Assembly (NCBI GenBank): GCA_004352715.1
Contig: SCFE01000053.1
Span: 1,589,097 to 1,653,096 of the forward strand
Length of the DNA: 64,000 nt
Direction of reading: 5' to 3'
Origin: Hofstenia miamia
Taxonomy: Eukaryota; Xenacoelomorpha; Acoela
Position numbers and translations under genes: made by a program. A model generated the notes under the pieces. It was not told the origin of the DNA. It did no database searches and saw only the letters and a list, made by a program, of their open reading frames with translations. Shown here in pieces: positions 20,460 to 32,715 of the stretch. Each line of letters opens with the position of its first letter. Within the stretch, counting starts at the first letter, position 1.

Positions 20460-20910
20460 CGAACCTCAACATGATGAATACAATAACAATAGCCATTAAT
20501 GGAGTGATGACAAAAGCAACAATTGATACTGAGCAGCAACATCTATAATTAATGATGAGTGCACTACGAAATTGGGATTCCAACGAGAAGATATGAAAAA
20601 TTGTAACAAGAGACTAATTAACGTGTCAGGGGATTATATCAACATGAAGGGAATGATAAACATTGCACAAATGAGAATTGTGAACACGACATTCAAACAA
20701 CCTTTGGTGGTGGTGGACACACACAACAACGCATTACCATGCAAAGTTATACTAGGAAATGATTTTCTGACAAAAAACAGTTGTGTCATTAACAATGGAA
20801 ACAAGACAATAAAGGTAAAAGAAGAGGAAATGGAAATTGAGGAGGAACAGGAAAAACAGAGAACAATCACATTTCAACTGCAAGAAGACATTCATCTACA
20901 GCCACATTAG
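20460..20910 (+). pseudogene. Element D aspartic protease, frameshifted at the active site
   Basis: The sequence reads IAINGVMTKATIDT and then loses one base where the Gly of D-T-G should be (20,525-20,532). Restoring phase by eye shows the expected continuation into a Ser/Ile-rich segment. The second block VILGNDFLTKNSCVINNGNK follows at ~20,750-20,805. The single-base loss at the catalytic triplet, with the rest well kept, suggests recent inactivation or a sequencing error. Confidence 0.7.
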
Positions 20911-21000
20911 TGGAAAATGCACACAATCAAGACAGAAGAAAATATCACAGCTAACATAATGCTATATGACAATAAAGGCATTAACACCAAATGAGTTTCA

Positions 21001-21097
21001 ATGCCGTCTAGCATTTGTATGATAAAAAACGGAAAAGGAAAGGTACCAATACTTAATGCTACAAACCAGAATGTGAATCTGAAAAGATCCCAGATAA
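21001..21097 (+). pseudogene. Element D protease-RT linker, cut by gap
   Basis: Encodes KNGKGKVPILNATNQNVNLK, matching the linker of element A (~4,880-4,925). It runs into the 1,000-N gap. Confidence 0.6.
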
Positions 21098-22097
21098 NNN
21101 NNNNNNNNNNNNNNNNNNNNNNNNNNNNNNNNNNNNNNNNNNNNNNNNNNNNNNNNNNNNNNNNNNNNNNNNNNNNNNNNNNNNNNNNNNNNNNNNNNNN
21201 NNNNNNNNNNNNNNNNNNNNNNNNNNNNNNNNNNNNNNNNNNNNNNNNNNNNNNNNNNNNNNNNNNNNNNNNNNNNNNNNNNNNNNNNNNNNNNNNNNNN
21301 NNNNNNNNNNNNNNNNNNNNNNNNNNNNNNNNNNNNNNNNNNNNNNNNNNNNNNNNNNNNNNNNNNNNNNNNNNNNNNNNNNNNNNNNNNNNNNNNNNNN
21401 NNNNNNNNNNNNNNNNNNNNNNNNNNNNNNNNNNNNNNNNNNNNNNNNNNNNNNNNNNNNNNNNNNNNNNNNNNNNNNNNNNNNNNNNNNNNNNNNNNNN
21501 NNNNNNNNNNNNNNNNNNNNNNNNNNNNNNNNNNNNNNNNNNNNNNNNNNNNNNNNNNNNNNNNNNNNNNNNNNNNNNNNNNNNNNNNNNNNNNNNNNNN
21601 NNNNNNNNNNNNNNNNNNNNNNNNNNNNNNNNNNNNNNNNNNNNNNNNNNNNNNNNNNNNNNNNNNNNNNNNNNNNNNNNNNNNNNNNNNNNNNNNNNNN
21701 NNNNNNNNNNNNNNNNNNNNNNNNNNNNNNNNNNNNNNNNNNNNNNNNNNNNNNNNNNNNNNNNNNNNNNNNNNNNNNNNNNNNNNNNNNNNNNNNNNNN
21801 NNNNNNNNNNNNNNNNNNNNNNNNNNNNNNNNNNNNNNNNNNNNNNNNNNNNNNNNNNNNNNNNNNNNNNNNNNNNNNNNNNNNNNNNNNNNNNNNNNNN
21901 NNNNNNNNNNNNNNNNNNNNNNNNNNNNNNNNNNNNNNNNNNNNNNNNNNNNNNNNNNNNNNNNNNNNNNNNNNNNNNNNNNNNNNNNNNNNNNNNNNNN
22001 NNNNNNNNNNNNNNNNNNNNNNNNNNNNNNNNNNNNNNNNNNNNNNNNNNNNNNNNNNNNNNNNNNNNNNNNNNNNNNNNNNNNNNNNNNNNNNNNN
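21098..22097. other. Assembly gap, exactly 1,000 N
   Basis: Placeholder gap of unknown size. The pol region of element D would be expected here. Confidence 0.95.
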
Positions 22098-22099
22098 AC

Positions 22100-22618
22100 A
22101 AAGAGACCCATGATGCATTGTTGGAAGGCAAAAATCCCAAGTGCTTTCATATTGACAGGAAGCTTACCATCAAGGATATCATTCAAAAAAGGCAGCCTAT
22201 CTCTGCCCAACTGGAGAAGATCCACAGAATGATTAATTCCCTTGACCCCTGCGTTATCATTTTACTTCAAGCCAGAGGCAACCTCATGTGGGCCAACAAA
22301 GCAGAAACCATCACTTGCTACTACAATGTAACCAAATGCATCAAGATCATTATTATGCTATGTGCCAGCATCACAGATCCTGAGGAGTTAACACTGCAAC
22401 AGGTGAATGAGTATTGCTCATTGTTCGTCAATCATCCTACTTGTATGGGATCCCTCAGAGAATTTTTTCTCCACTTTTACCCTGATACTAAGATTAGCGC
22501 TGAGGATGCACACACCTCAGACACTGATGTGTTAATGAGGCTTCTTATCGCCCTCAAGGGCCTTTGTCTGTATGAACAATTTTATGATACCTTCACACAG
22601 AGGCTGAACGTACTATGA
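22100..22618 (+). CDS. Unrecognised ORF between the pol gap and the 3' LTR of element D (5' end missing)
   Basis: The frame is open from the gap edge (KETHDALLEGKNPK) to TGA at 22,616-22,618, about 172 codons with no internal stop, so the true start lies in the gap. It has no zinc, RT or integrase motif. Features are EELTLQQVNEYCSLFVNHPT, HTSDTDVLMRLLIALKGLCL and five scattered Cys. No signal peptide or long hydrophobic stretch is visible, so it does not look like an envelope protein. It keeps several CpGs and is the cleanest TE-associated ORF on the left side. It could be an accessory third ORF of D, or part of another gene or element joined at the gap. Confidence 0.45.
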   Translation, partial: KETHDALLEGKNPKCFHIDRKLTIKDIIQKRQPISAQLEKIHRMINSLDPCVIILLQARGNLMWANKAETITCYYNVTKCIKIIIMLCASITDPEELTLQQVNEYCSLFVNHPTCMGSLREFFLHFYPDTKISAEDAHTSDTDVLMRLLIALKGLCLYEQFYDTFTQRLNVL

Positions 22619-22837
22619 CACAACTGTTTTATTAGTTCAAGGTTACTGGAGCTCAAATATTTTAGGCTATGCAGCAAAACTGTCACTCAACAGGAGGCAC
22701 TGATGCAGGTCACTAGGTGACCCTGGTATGCAGAGGTTTCATCTTGGGATGATGTGCTGATGAAAGAAATTATAGAAGAAGCCCAAAAGTTATTGTGTGG
22801 TTCTACTGTCCAACTGTTACCATAACCTTAACCATGC

Positions 22838-22846
22838 AATGGAGGG
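22838..22846 (+). promoter_or_regulatory. Polypurine-tract-like sequence before 3' LTR
   Basis: AATGGAGGG ends immediately before the LTR start TGTAGAGTCACTT. Plus-strand priming tracts sit at this place in LTR elements. It is short and interrupted by one T. Confidence 0.35.
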
Positions 22847-23922
22847 TGTAGAGTCACTTGGGGCCTTTCTTTAATTTTTATTCAATTATTGGCACTCTCT
22901 AATTAATNTCACATTCACAATCAAACACAGAAAAGGCACATTACAGAACAACATGGATTTCTGGACATCACTCCCAGAGTACCAAAGAGATGCAACAAAG
23001 ACANNNNNNNNGAATTTAGTAACTGTCCCCTTGAGTTAGAGATTATGTGTAATTGCTTGTTTAATTTGTGAGGGAAACAAGTGTATTTTTGTAAAATGGT
23101 AAATATTTACCTTTTCTTGTAATAAATAGGGAACTTACTGTTATTGAACATCAAATAAATTTCATTCTCACTACATAACATTTGCTTTTTCTTTCATTAT
23201 TACATTACTAACCTTTTTAGATTTGGTATTGTTAATATGATAACAGACTCATAAGATCTGGTGATAATGTGGGGGGGGGGCTCTGCTGTGCCTGGGGCAA
23301 TAACTCACTCCTTGACAGATGTGAGCCCATATTGTGGTCGCTTTAGGCTACAAATAGGCATAGGGAATAAAAGAACTACTAAATCTATTGATTGTACATG
23401 CACATACTATCACACAATGTAAATATATTATGCTGTTGGCATACATGAATACATGGTAATTACACGTTATTTAATATCTTTATTACATGAGCTGAGATAA
23501 CAAACACTGAGCTAAATTTGTTTTATTGAGCTAGAAATTAAACTTGAGACACACAATTAGCACCTTGGATGGTAAGGATGGCTTCTAATGAATTGGCTTT
23601 GGCAAGATGCCATGTGAATTGGTCGCTACCTGAGCTGCCACTTTGGAAAGGATCATTTAATTTTTCTACAGTGAAATTGGCGAACTACCAATCTTCATTT
23701 GTTTTGTTAGAATATGGGCTGCTCTTGGTGATGGTAATTCTTCACAACCTTGTACTGCTCAAGCTGCTAGATGCAGACCACTGATTCTACAGTTCTACCT
23801 TACTTGCAATGAATGGAAAGCTGGATAGAATGGAATTGTATGGTTAGTTAATGGATTAAATAATGGAAATTGCCAGATCTTTACTTAAATATGTCTATAA
23901 ATCTCCTTGTACAGATTCTACA
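22847..23922 (+). mobile_element. LTR, + strand (3' LTR of D or solo LTR)
   Basis: Starts TGTAGAGTCACTTGGGGCC and ends CAGATTCTACA. The start matches the minus-strand start of the LTR at 40,743 (TGTAGAGTTACTTGAGGCC). Internal matches include TTATTACATGAGCTGAGATAA and TGTAATTGCTTGTTTAATTTG against the inverted copy. N characters at 22,908 and 23,004-23,011 interrupt it. No PBS follows, which fits a 3' LTR. A run of ten G at ~23,271-23,280 lies inside. Confidence 0.7.
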
Positions 23923-24671
23923 ATGGGTTATGAAAACAAAGTATTATTATATCTTGTTATTCACATGTAGGTGCATTTGAAACCAAAATGCATGGCCTTT
24001 AATCTTTGGGTTTTTGAGATCACCTTCTAAACATAAAAATGGTTGTAAATAGTGTATTATTCACACATAAAAAAATATAGGCACATGGTATTTAAAGATA
24101 GATTGCTAAGAATTTTGAAAAAATTGCAAACTAATATTTTGTAAACATAGTACCTCTACAATATCACCCATATGCCAAGTGTTAGTTCAAATATTCCCAA
24201 AAAATACAAATATTAATACATGCTTGATTAAAATACAAGAGTTTGAAACCAGAAATATTAAAAACACATGAAGTTTTGCAAATTAGTACAAACAATGAAA
24301 GCAAAAACATTAAATTTGAGGGATTGAAAGCATACCATTGTTTCTATGTGTAGACATATTTTGAGATCTAAACCAAAGCCCCAGCTTTACAAGTATGTTA
24401 AGATTGAAATAAATACAAAGTATCTACTTGCCAAACTAACAATTCATCACTTCATTTTAGATTGTTGACTATAACTCCATGATAGTGTATGAATTCAACA
24501 AGTCAAATTGATATTAATTGGCTTAGACAAGTGCTATTTAACACCATGTTACTCAAGATAACAAAAAGCATAACATTGCTTAAAAGTACTTCAACTATTT
24601 ATTTAAATAGTAAACTTCATAACTTTTCAAGGAATAAATTCTCCCCACACTGCCATGCAAATTCTGAAAAC
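23923..24671. other. No gene seen
   Basis: AT-rich, nearly CpG-free sequence with many stops in all frames. A 78-codon frame at 24,489-24,725 has no recognisable feature and crosses into the inverted repeat. Confidence 0.6.
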
Positions 24672-27600
24672 ATAAATTGTACCTGTATAATAATAAGCCA
24701 TGCATTCAAAGCATTCATTTCATAGATGACCATAGGACATGGCTAGATTGACCAAGCTTTCATTTCAATTTACCCTTGTCAACCAGAATAACTACAAATT
24801 TAACATATACTTTAATGAAATATGAAAGAAATAGTTTACTAAATACAAAACACTGTCAACCATAATATAAAATGAATAGTGGAATCATGTCAATTTTCAA
24901 TAGATATGATTCATTAAATATTTTTTCCCCAAATTTCTTTATTTTACCAATTTCACTGCTCCATTTTCTTTTTTGAGCTGTGTTGTTTAGTGATTATAAT
25001 CTCCTAAAAACTAGAAAATGGCCTTTTTGGTAAAATAGATTTGTATAGAATTCACTTAAAGTAGTATGAGTATATTTGATGTTGATATTTTAGGAATAAC
25101 TAAACAAATTTCTTAAATTCTTTTATCTTTATTGCATTGATAATAGAATGATCAGATAACCCCCCCAATTGTTTTACTATCATTTTGTTTGAATTTATAC
25201 ACTTAATATTCAAGTAGCATTCATTTTTTTGCAACAATTGGTTGTGATGATAGTGATTTTTGAATATTTATTCATTAAATATATAATTCTATGTCTGAAA
25301 TTTATGATGAACTTTGCTCTTTATTGCAATGAATGACTGGCATCCAAACAGGTTATAGTTGTGTTAGCAAATTATTTACATTTTACTGAATATAATGATC
25401 AGATGTACACCCACATTTCATTGTAGTTATTAAACTTGAATCTCTACATGATGGTTCAAATATATCCCATCTAGCATTATAATTAATTTAACCATTCAAA
25501 GCTTTATGTGTTAAATAATATCATATATTTCATTTTCATAATGAATGATGAAAGATCAACACAATAGAAAGCCCTGCTATGTGTTATAAAATGCTGAAGT
25601 CTCTAATATACATTAGCATTAATTGAAAACATAATTGATTTTTGATTCTCACTCATCTGCATGAAGGTGGTATTAAAATATAGACTATCAAAAGTTATAA
25701 CAAGTACAGTTTAAAGGCATTATACCCTCTAAAGATTTTTATTCTTGCCAATGCTTTTGCTCAAGTTCTTGCCTCAAGTCCAACCTATCCCAATATATTT
25801 TATATTATTTTGTAAAACTGTTTCTTATTTTTCATGGCTCTAACTTAAAATCAATTATTTATGTAAAAATATATACAAGGAGAAAAGTAAATCTGACACC
25901 TTTAAAATAAAATTACACACTAAATTTCAACACAATACTTGGCTTGCAACCAAAATATTTCAGAGGTTTATAATGACATCAAAGAACTTTAAGTCCAATT
26001 AACATTTTGAATTTTGAGCCAGCTCCTCGTGCATAGTATTTATGAAGGAAAAGGCAATTTCTGTTTTGCAAAGTAACTTTAACCACTGGACCATAGTTTG
26101 TTTGAGTTTGATACACATTGTGTATTGTAAACTGTTCATAACTGGCAACTCATAAAGACAACTATATAAGAGATATATATCATACATGGACTTCCTCTGA
26201 AACTGAATTAAGTTCACCAACTAGTGCATAACATGATGACTTCTCTTCAGTCTTTAACAAATATTTCACCTCAGATGCAGGTCTTTTGCTGTTTTTCCTG
26301 ATACCTTTGATAATTGTCCACATGTTCTGCCTTTAGCCAACTTTCTAGATTTTTAAACCACAGCTGTTCTCACCATTGTTGATAGGCAAAAGAGTGATTT
26401 GAGTTAGAGCTATCCCTCATTTATTTGAAAATGTCAACATCAAAGCCAATCAAAGTAATATACCAGACCTAATGTATTAACATGTGAAAGAATGAAAGAT
26501 AAAAGTGTATCTGCCCATCTAAACTCTTTTTAAATTGTAAATTATGTTTTGTAAGGTGTTTTATCCCTAATACACTATTCACATATATTTTTATCAGTTT
26601 CAAAAGCAAATAATTATAAAATTATGTATTTTAATGATACATTTTCAATATATTTCAATATTAGAAATATATGCATAATTTTAACAAAGTTGATTAGTAC
26701 AAAGAAATATTGAAAATTCAATTGGTTTAACTAGAACAACACTAGTCTGTCTTTGTGCAGAGTTTAATTATGAAAGCTGGTTTCTTCTTTAATGGGTAAG
26801 CTGTTTTTATATTTTGAAATGTGAAATTCCATTTTTCTGCAAAACTTATACAGCTAATTAAATTTATAAATTATTTAATGTCTTGTACTATGCATTAAAA
26901 TCTTCTAGAACATACACATATATTTTTTTATAGTAATGACTAGATATTGAAACAACTTCTCCATGTGGAAGAAATAGGATTCAATTAATGTCAATGTCTC
27001 TTAGAAGGTACAATGCCTTTAAACTGTAATTGTTATAACATTTCATATTCTCAATTTTAACACCACCTTCATGCAGATGAGTGAGAATNCAATGTCTCTT
27101 AGAAGGTACAATGCCTTTAAACTGTAATTGTTATAACATTTGATATTCTCAATTTTAACACCACCTTCATGCAGATGAGTGAGAATCAAAAAACAATTAT
27201 GTTTTCAATTAATGCTAATGTACTTTAGAGACTTTGGCATTTTATAACACATAGCAGGTTTTCTATTGTGTTGATCTTTCATTGTCATCAAAACAAAATA
27301 TATGATATTATTTAACACATAAAGCCTTGAATGTTTAATTGAATTACAATGCTAGATGGGATATATTTGAACATTCCTGTAAAGAAATACAAGTTTAATA
27401 ATTACAAAGAAATGTAGGTGTACATTTGATCATTATATCAGGTAACATGCTAATAATTTGCTAACATCACTATGACCTGTTTGGATGTCAGTCATTTATT
27501 ACAGTAAAAATCAAAGGTTATGGTAATTTTTAGTGATAGAATTTTATATTTAATGAATAAATCTTCAAAAATCACAATCATCACAACCAATTGTTGCAAA

Positions 27601-28210
27601 AAAATGAATTCTGCATGAACATTAAGTGTATCAATTTAAACAAAATGATAGTAAAACAATTGGGGGGGTTATCTGATCATTCTATTATCAATGCAATAAA
27701 GATAAAAGAATTTAAGAAATTTGTTTAGTTATTTCTAAAATATCTCATCAAATAAACTCTTAATACTTTAAAAGAATTCTATGCAAATTTATTTTGACCA
27801 CAAATGCCATGTTCTAGTTTCCAAAGAGATTATGATCACTAAACAACACAGCTTAAAAATAAAAATGGAGAAGCGAATTTGGTAAGAACAAAGAAATTTA
27901 GGAAAAAAATATTCAGCAAATATAAAATGAAATAATATTATATTTTTTGCAGTTTTTTGTTCTATTTAATGAATCATATCTATTGAAAAATGACGTGTTT
28001 CAGCTATTCATTTTACATTATTGTTGATGTTGTTTTGCTTTTAAAAAACCATTTCTTTCAAGTTACATTAAGTATATATCAAATTTGTGATCAATCTGGT
28101 TGACAAGGGTAAATTGAAGTGAAAGTTTGGTCAATCTAGCCATGTCCTATGGTAATCTATGAAATGGGTGCTTTGATTTCATGGTTTATTATTATACAGG
28201 TACATTTTTA
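24672..28210. repeat. Large inverted repeat: ~1.1 kb arms around a 1.27 kb spacer
   Basis: Left arm 24,672-25,735 is matched by the reverse complement of 27,003-28,210. Anchors: GTACCTGTATAATAATAA with GACCATAGGACATGGCTAG and TACCCTTGTCAACCAGA at the outer end, and ACTCATCTGCATGAAGGTGGT with GTTTAAAGGCATT at the inner end. The match runs throughout with small indels. The right arm has a 97-bp duplication around the N at 27,089, which I read as an assembly overlap. No transposase is seen in the arms. It may be a foldback element, or a rearranged pair of repeats that would transcribe into a long hairpin. Confidence 0.85.
25736..27002. other. Spacer of the large inverted repeat
   Basis: AT-rich and almost without CpG. 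A minus-strand frame at 25,999-26,220 (73 codons) and a second, shifted minus-strand stretch at ~26,220-26,330 have protein-like composition but no motif I recognise. They may be remnants of one ORF. Confidence 0.35.
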
Positions 28211-28344
28211 GCATCTCCTACAAGGCCCAATATCCATTTATCCAAATTTAGTCCTTTGGTTACATGGTGATTCAGCAGGCAGGGATCTAACTGTCCTTGA
28301 CTGCTGAGCACTTTATTAATATGTCTCTGATAACTGTAATTTGC

Positions 28345-28750
28345 AGATTCATTAACAATAACTATTTAGGTGAGGTAGCTCTGTAGTACTCCAAATGGTT
28401 GGGCATCTGCCTGACTCTGCTCTCCTTGTCAGCAACAAAATCAGCAATCTAAGTTTTCTAAAGTATTTCAAGCACTCAGCTCAAAGAAGTTAATTATGTG
28501 TACCCTAACCTATGATGGTGCTTACTAAAGATCAGACACAACTCGACTTAAACTGTCTTTGCATTGTGTGTTGTGTTTTCATTTCAATAAATAAGTTTCA
28601 TGCAACCTGGCTTGACACTAGCTGCTTTGTTAGCAAGTTAGATTAATAAATATATTGCCATTACTGAAAATATATTGGCATTCAAATTACTTAGTAAATA
28701 CATAGCAGCTTCCTAACTTACATGTAAGATAATTAATATAACAAATGGTC
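28345..28750 (+). repeat. Dispersed repeat R2, copy 2
   Basis: Same orientation as 1,640-2,030, with shared blocks TTTAGGTGA, GGGCATCTGCC, TATGTGTACCCTAA, AACTCGA and ACTGAAAATATATTGG. It contains AATAAA at ~28,588. It lies directly outside the right arm of the large inverted repeat. Confidence 0.55.
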
Positions 28751-29250
28751 TTATCATTGGTACCTTTATAGTAAAAAATTTGGACCTAGAAAAAAAGTTA
28801 ATATATAACTTATGTTTGACTAATTACCTGTTTACCAAATGTATTATCAGATACATGCTTGAGTTCAATTGATATTTATGGAATTTTTAAAAATAGAAAA
28901 ATTATTAGTCAACAATGTATCATCACAAATGTGATGTAAAATCCCAACCAACAATGTTGTGTATATCAACAAAATGTGTGCAAACAAGGTAAACATTCAA
29001 ATAAAGTAAAATAAAACATCAAATTAAATTAGGTACCATAAATAAATGTGTCACTATACCAAGTACATGGCTATGCAATTTCTATTATGTCACTAAAACA
29101 CCCATGTCAATTTGCAAGACCTAACACAGCCCATGAGTCATAGTGTAACAGGCTTGCATTGGCCTCCCAACCAATCAGAAAATGTGCAATCTTCTTCCAC
29201 CTACTTCTTGACCAATCAGGAAAAACTGTAACCTCATGGACTCATTCCTT

Positions 29251-29254
<4 letters not shown>

Positions 29255-29282
<28 letters not shown>
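29255..29282. repeat. (TA)n microsatellite
   Basis: About 14 TA units in a row. Surrounding sequence to 30,308 is AT-rich without any supported gene; a 75-codon + frame at 29,940-30,167 has no recognisable feature. Confidence 0.9.
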
Positions 29283-29286
<4 letters not shown>

Positions 29287-30308
29287 TGTATGATGTCAGT
29301 GTGATTTTTGACATGAAATTTTTATAAAACAAATATTAATGCCAATGAATGCAAAATTTATGAAAATATAATGAAATATATGTAGTTACATAAAGTGAAA
29401 TAGAATATGAAATTTAGAACTTTGTGGATGATTTTATTTAAATAGTCTAGCAACAACAATGTGAATTCAAACATGTTGAAAATGATGCAACATTTTTTCC
29501 AAAATTTGATTTTTTTTCCAAGTAGTGCATGGATTGTTACAATTTCATAATTTGAATCTACATGTGCTACCCCTTACATATGGTTACTATGCTCCTTACT
29601 AAATTTATTCTCAATGAAGGATTGGTGTACACCACTAGAGTCAGGTCTCTATAAAAACCTATAGCCAAAGCAATTTGGCAAAATGTAAATGGTATTGTTC
29701 TAGCTAAACACTTTTTATGTATATTCTAAATAAGATATCAAATGATAACCCAGATACATAAATTGGTTTTTGATGCAAGAAAAAGTATATCAGTACTAAG
29801 GCAACACAAAGTCATGACCATCAGAGTAGAGGATGTGACATCATGAACAGCACAAGTAATTAACTCTCATGGATATTTAGAAGACATGACATGACAACCA
29901 CAGCAAATGAAACATAAGCCCCATCACTAAGTAGAAAATGTGAAGTTAGTATATTATGTGGGGAGGATTAAAATTACCTCCTCCTCTCCCATCCACTCCT
30001 GTTGTAGTCATCTAATCATAATGGTTATTTGCATGAAACTTGGAATTTCAGATTTCAAAAACACATTATTACATTGCAAAATACTTTCTAAATATCTGCC
30101 ATTTTATGTTTTTCAACTAGGGTTGCCATCTTCCATTTTTTACAAAGCTAATTACTATTATTATTGACAATATTGAGGTTGTTGTTTGTGCTTTGTGATT
30201 TAGAGGCACAGTGGACTTCAAATTATTAAGTAATTCTGTGCACTTTAAGATGTAGTTAATAAATTTTATTGTACATTGAAGTAAGATTTCTTCTCCAGAC
30301 TATACATA

Positions 30309-31117
30309 CCCAGATAACAATTTAAGGTCTAAACAACGTTGTTTTATGTTGTTATGTGGTTGTTTTATGTGTCAAAAACAACGTTGTTTTAACGTGAAAA
30401 TGGTACCATTTCATTGGTTGAAACAACGTTGCTTCAACAACATCACATTTGGTTGCTTTTTGGTTGTTTTTTATTCATGAAACAGCAATATTTTGAGGTC
30501 GTAACAACGTTGTTTTATGTTGTCACATGCTTGTTTTAGCATTACTTTTGTATGCAAAATAAAATTTTATATTGCTAAGCAGTTCAAACATTGCTGTTTA
30601 AACAAACACAAGCCCAACAAAGGGCAGACCACTATCTTTGAGATACTGTAAAGCATATTCAATACAAACATTTGTTAAAGATTTAAATGAATGTGTTGTA
30701 TATAAATGATAACAATGAGCATAAAAATCTGCCAAATTTAACAAAAATTTAAAAATCTAAAATTAAGCACAATTTTGAAATAGTGCTTTCTTAAGTTGTG
30801 AAAAATCTCTTGTAACTTATGATATTTAACAGTCAATGTCAAGGTGTCCAAATATTCATGAATAAATTATTTTGAAAATTCACTTATCTGGTATATTATA
30901 ATTTTTCACAAATTAAAAATTTCAAAAAAGGTTTTGCAAATCCTTTTTTATATAAAAGGATCTAGTAATAAAATAATAAAATGAGTTAAATTTGCAAGCA
31001 TCTGCTCACTGATTATTTTTTACTAAAGTTGTTATTATGATGTTAGTGGTTGCTGCAACAACCAAAAGTATGAAACAACTATAAACAACGTAAAAACAAC
31101 CAAAATTGTTATCTGGG
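30309..31117. mobile_element. Non-autonomous TIR element (MITE-like) with AACAACGTTGTTTT repeats
   Basis: Ends are perfect inverted repeats CCCAGATAACAATTT (30,309-30,323) and AAATTGTTATCTGGG (31,103-31,117), flanked by TA on both sides (30,307-30,308 and 31,118-31,119). Total 809 bp. The left part holds several copies of a palindromic AACAACGTTGTTTTA-type motif. No transposase is encoded. A TA target duplication suggests mobilisation by a Tc1/mariner-type enzyme. It carries at least six CpGs in an otherwise CpG-free neighbourhood, so it is probably a recent arrival. Confidence 0.8.
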
Positions 31118-32440
31118 TATTAGTATTGGGTCATCATTTAGGTAGATCTCTGCCTAGAAAATTGAATTTTCTTTTCTTTATCTTCAAAGTTGGAACATCA
31201 GTACTGAAAACAAATGCTTAGATTCAGACTGCCTAAGTAGAAGATGCACAGCCAGACACATGGTTTGGTTAGGAAAAACCACTTAGCTGAACACAGAAAG
31301 TTTGAGCTTACAAAAATTCACAGCTTGTTATGTTAGGCTAATAATATTCCTTTATTGACTCAAAACCTGACATCCAATCTAGGATAATTACCACTACATT
31401 TAAGTATACATTCTAACATAAAAATCATGTATTGATTGTTTATAGGTGTAATATATGTACAACTGGTCATCAAATTCTTTGTTAAGTTTGTACTAGTTTT
31501 TTGCAAGCACATGCAACATCTTTGAAAGCATTGTAAGTCTCATTTGTAATAAAAACTCATAATCATAGAACTTAACCTAGCTTGAGTTGACTGCATAAAA
31601 AAGCCTAATCATCAACATCAGCTTTGATTTGGGAATAAGGCTAATTCAATATTTCAATCATATTAGATAATTAAGCATGCATGCTTGTAACAAACTAATA
31701 ATCAAAATATGATAAATATAACTAAATTTATTATAAAAAAATTAATAAACTCACAAACACAAGATGTAGTAGATATAAAATCAAAAAGCAATGTAACTTA
31801 AATATCAAAATACAAGTTTTGTGTGATGCAATCCATTAAAAAAGTTATTTAGGTTTCCCTGAGTCTAAAATTAAGACTGAAAAATTTTTGACAATATTAC
31901 TTTAATGTTTAATTAAAGTTAATAACATCAATATTTAATTAATTCTCTCTCCTAAGACTTTTCAAAGAGTTTTTTAGTGTGACCAGTGCCAATATTATTT
32001 TTGGGTTTACAAAGCACAAATATAATGTGCTGAATTTAAAATACAAAAATAAATTCAACTGGATAAATTTGATTACATTTTCACACTATTGGCATGTACC
32101 TTTTGAATTCTGTTGGGACATGAACTAGTAACACTTTGTCTTTGAAAAACTTAGATCAAATGAAAGTCACAATTTCATTTAAAAAATAATATTTATACAC
32201 ATAATTGCCCCTTGCAATAATAAATTGAAAATACACAAGCTTTTAGGGATGATGTCACACAATTTAGTTACATTAATATGTTTTGCTTGTATTGAGCTGC
32301 ATTTTTATTCAACATTTAAATGTGTTTTTATTAACTGAGCCTGTGAGTCCCTCATATTTTCAGCCAATAATTGAGCTTATACAATGTATAAGTGATTTTC
32401 TGCATTTTGCTTTTTGCTATGTTGAGTAGTACAAAATTAT
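31118..32440. other. No gene seen; CpG-free sequence
   Basis: About 1.3 kb of AT-rich DNA with stops in all frames and no CpG that I can find. No repeat relation to the rest of the window was noticed. Confidence 0.6.
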
Positions 32441-32715
32441 AGGGTTGGTGCATAAGTCTTTTTGTTTTTTTAAATTTAATTAAAGCAGTCAATAATGCAT
32501 TGCAAAGAATAATAATTGAACAAATGTATTAACAAGAACATGAAACCAAAACTATGTTCTTTGCTTCATGAGTTGTCATCATTTTCACCATGTTGAAAAT
32601 AATTAACACTGGATGCAATGCATTTTCTCCATCTATCTGGCAAAGTGTGAATTCCCTGACAAAAAAATTCTTCATTTTTAGACTTGAACCAGTTCAAAAA
32701 TCAATAATATGGATT
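32441..32715 (-). pseudogene. Mariner transposase C-terminal fragment with TIR
   Basis: The + strand starts AGGGTTGGTGCATAAGT, a mariner-type terminal repeat, preceded by TA. On the minus strand, bases ~32,715-32,575 encode WFKSKNEEFFCQGIHTLPDR followed by WRKCIASSVNYF, the conserved end of mariner transposases (the G-I-x-x-L-P-x-R-W ... N-Y-F block). The rest of the transposase and the other terminal repeat are missing. A TGA closes the frame near 32,565. Confidence 0.75.

Larger units (their letters stand above)
19432..23922 (+). mobile_element. Ty3/gypsy-like LTR retrotransposon D, split by gaps
   Basis: Gag, an intact CCHC knuckle, a protease and the protease-RT linker are readable up to 21,097. 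Then a 1,000-N gap, an unrecognised ORF (22,100-22,618), a purine-rich GGAGGG and a 3' LTR at 22,847. RT, RNase H and integrase would have to be in the gap, which is too short as drawn but of placeholder size. CpG is much better kept than in A or B, so D is the youngest of the four. Assignment of the right-hand part to D is inference from position and orientation. Confidence 0.6.

Noticed and set aside
29240-29290. TATA-rich run as a promoter
   Set aside because: It is a plain (TA)n microsatellite with no gene downstream.
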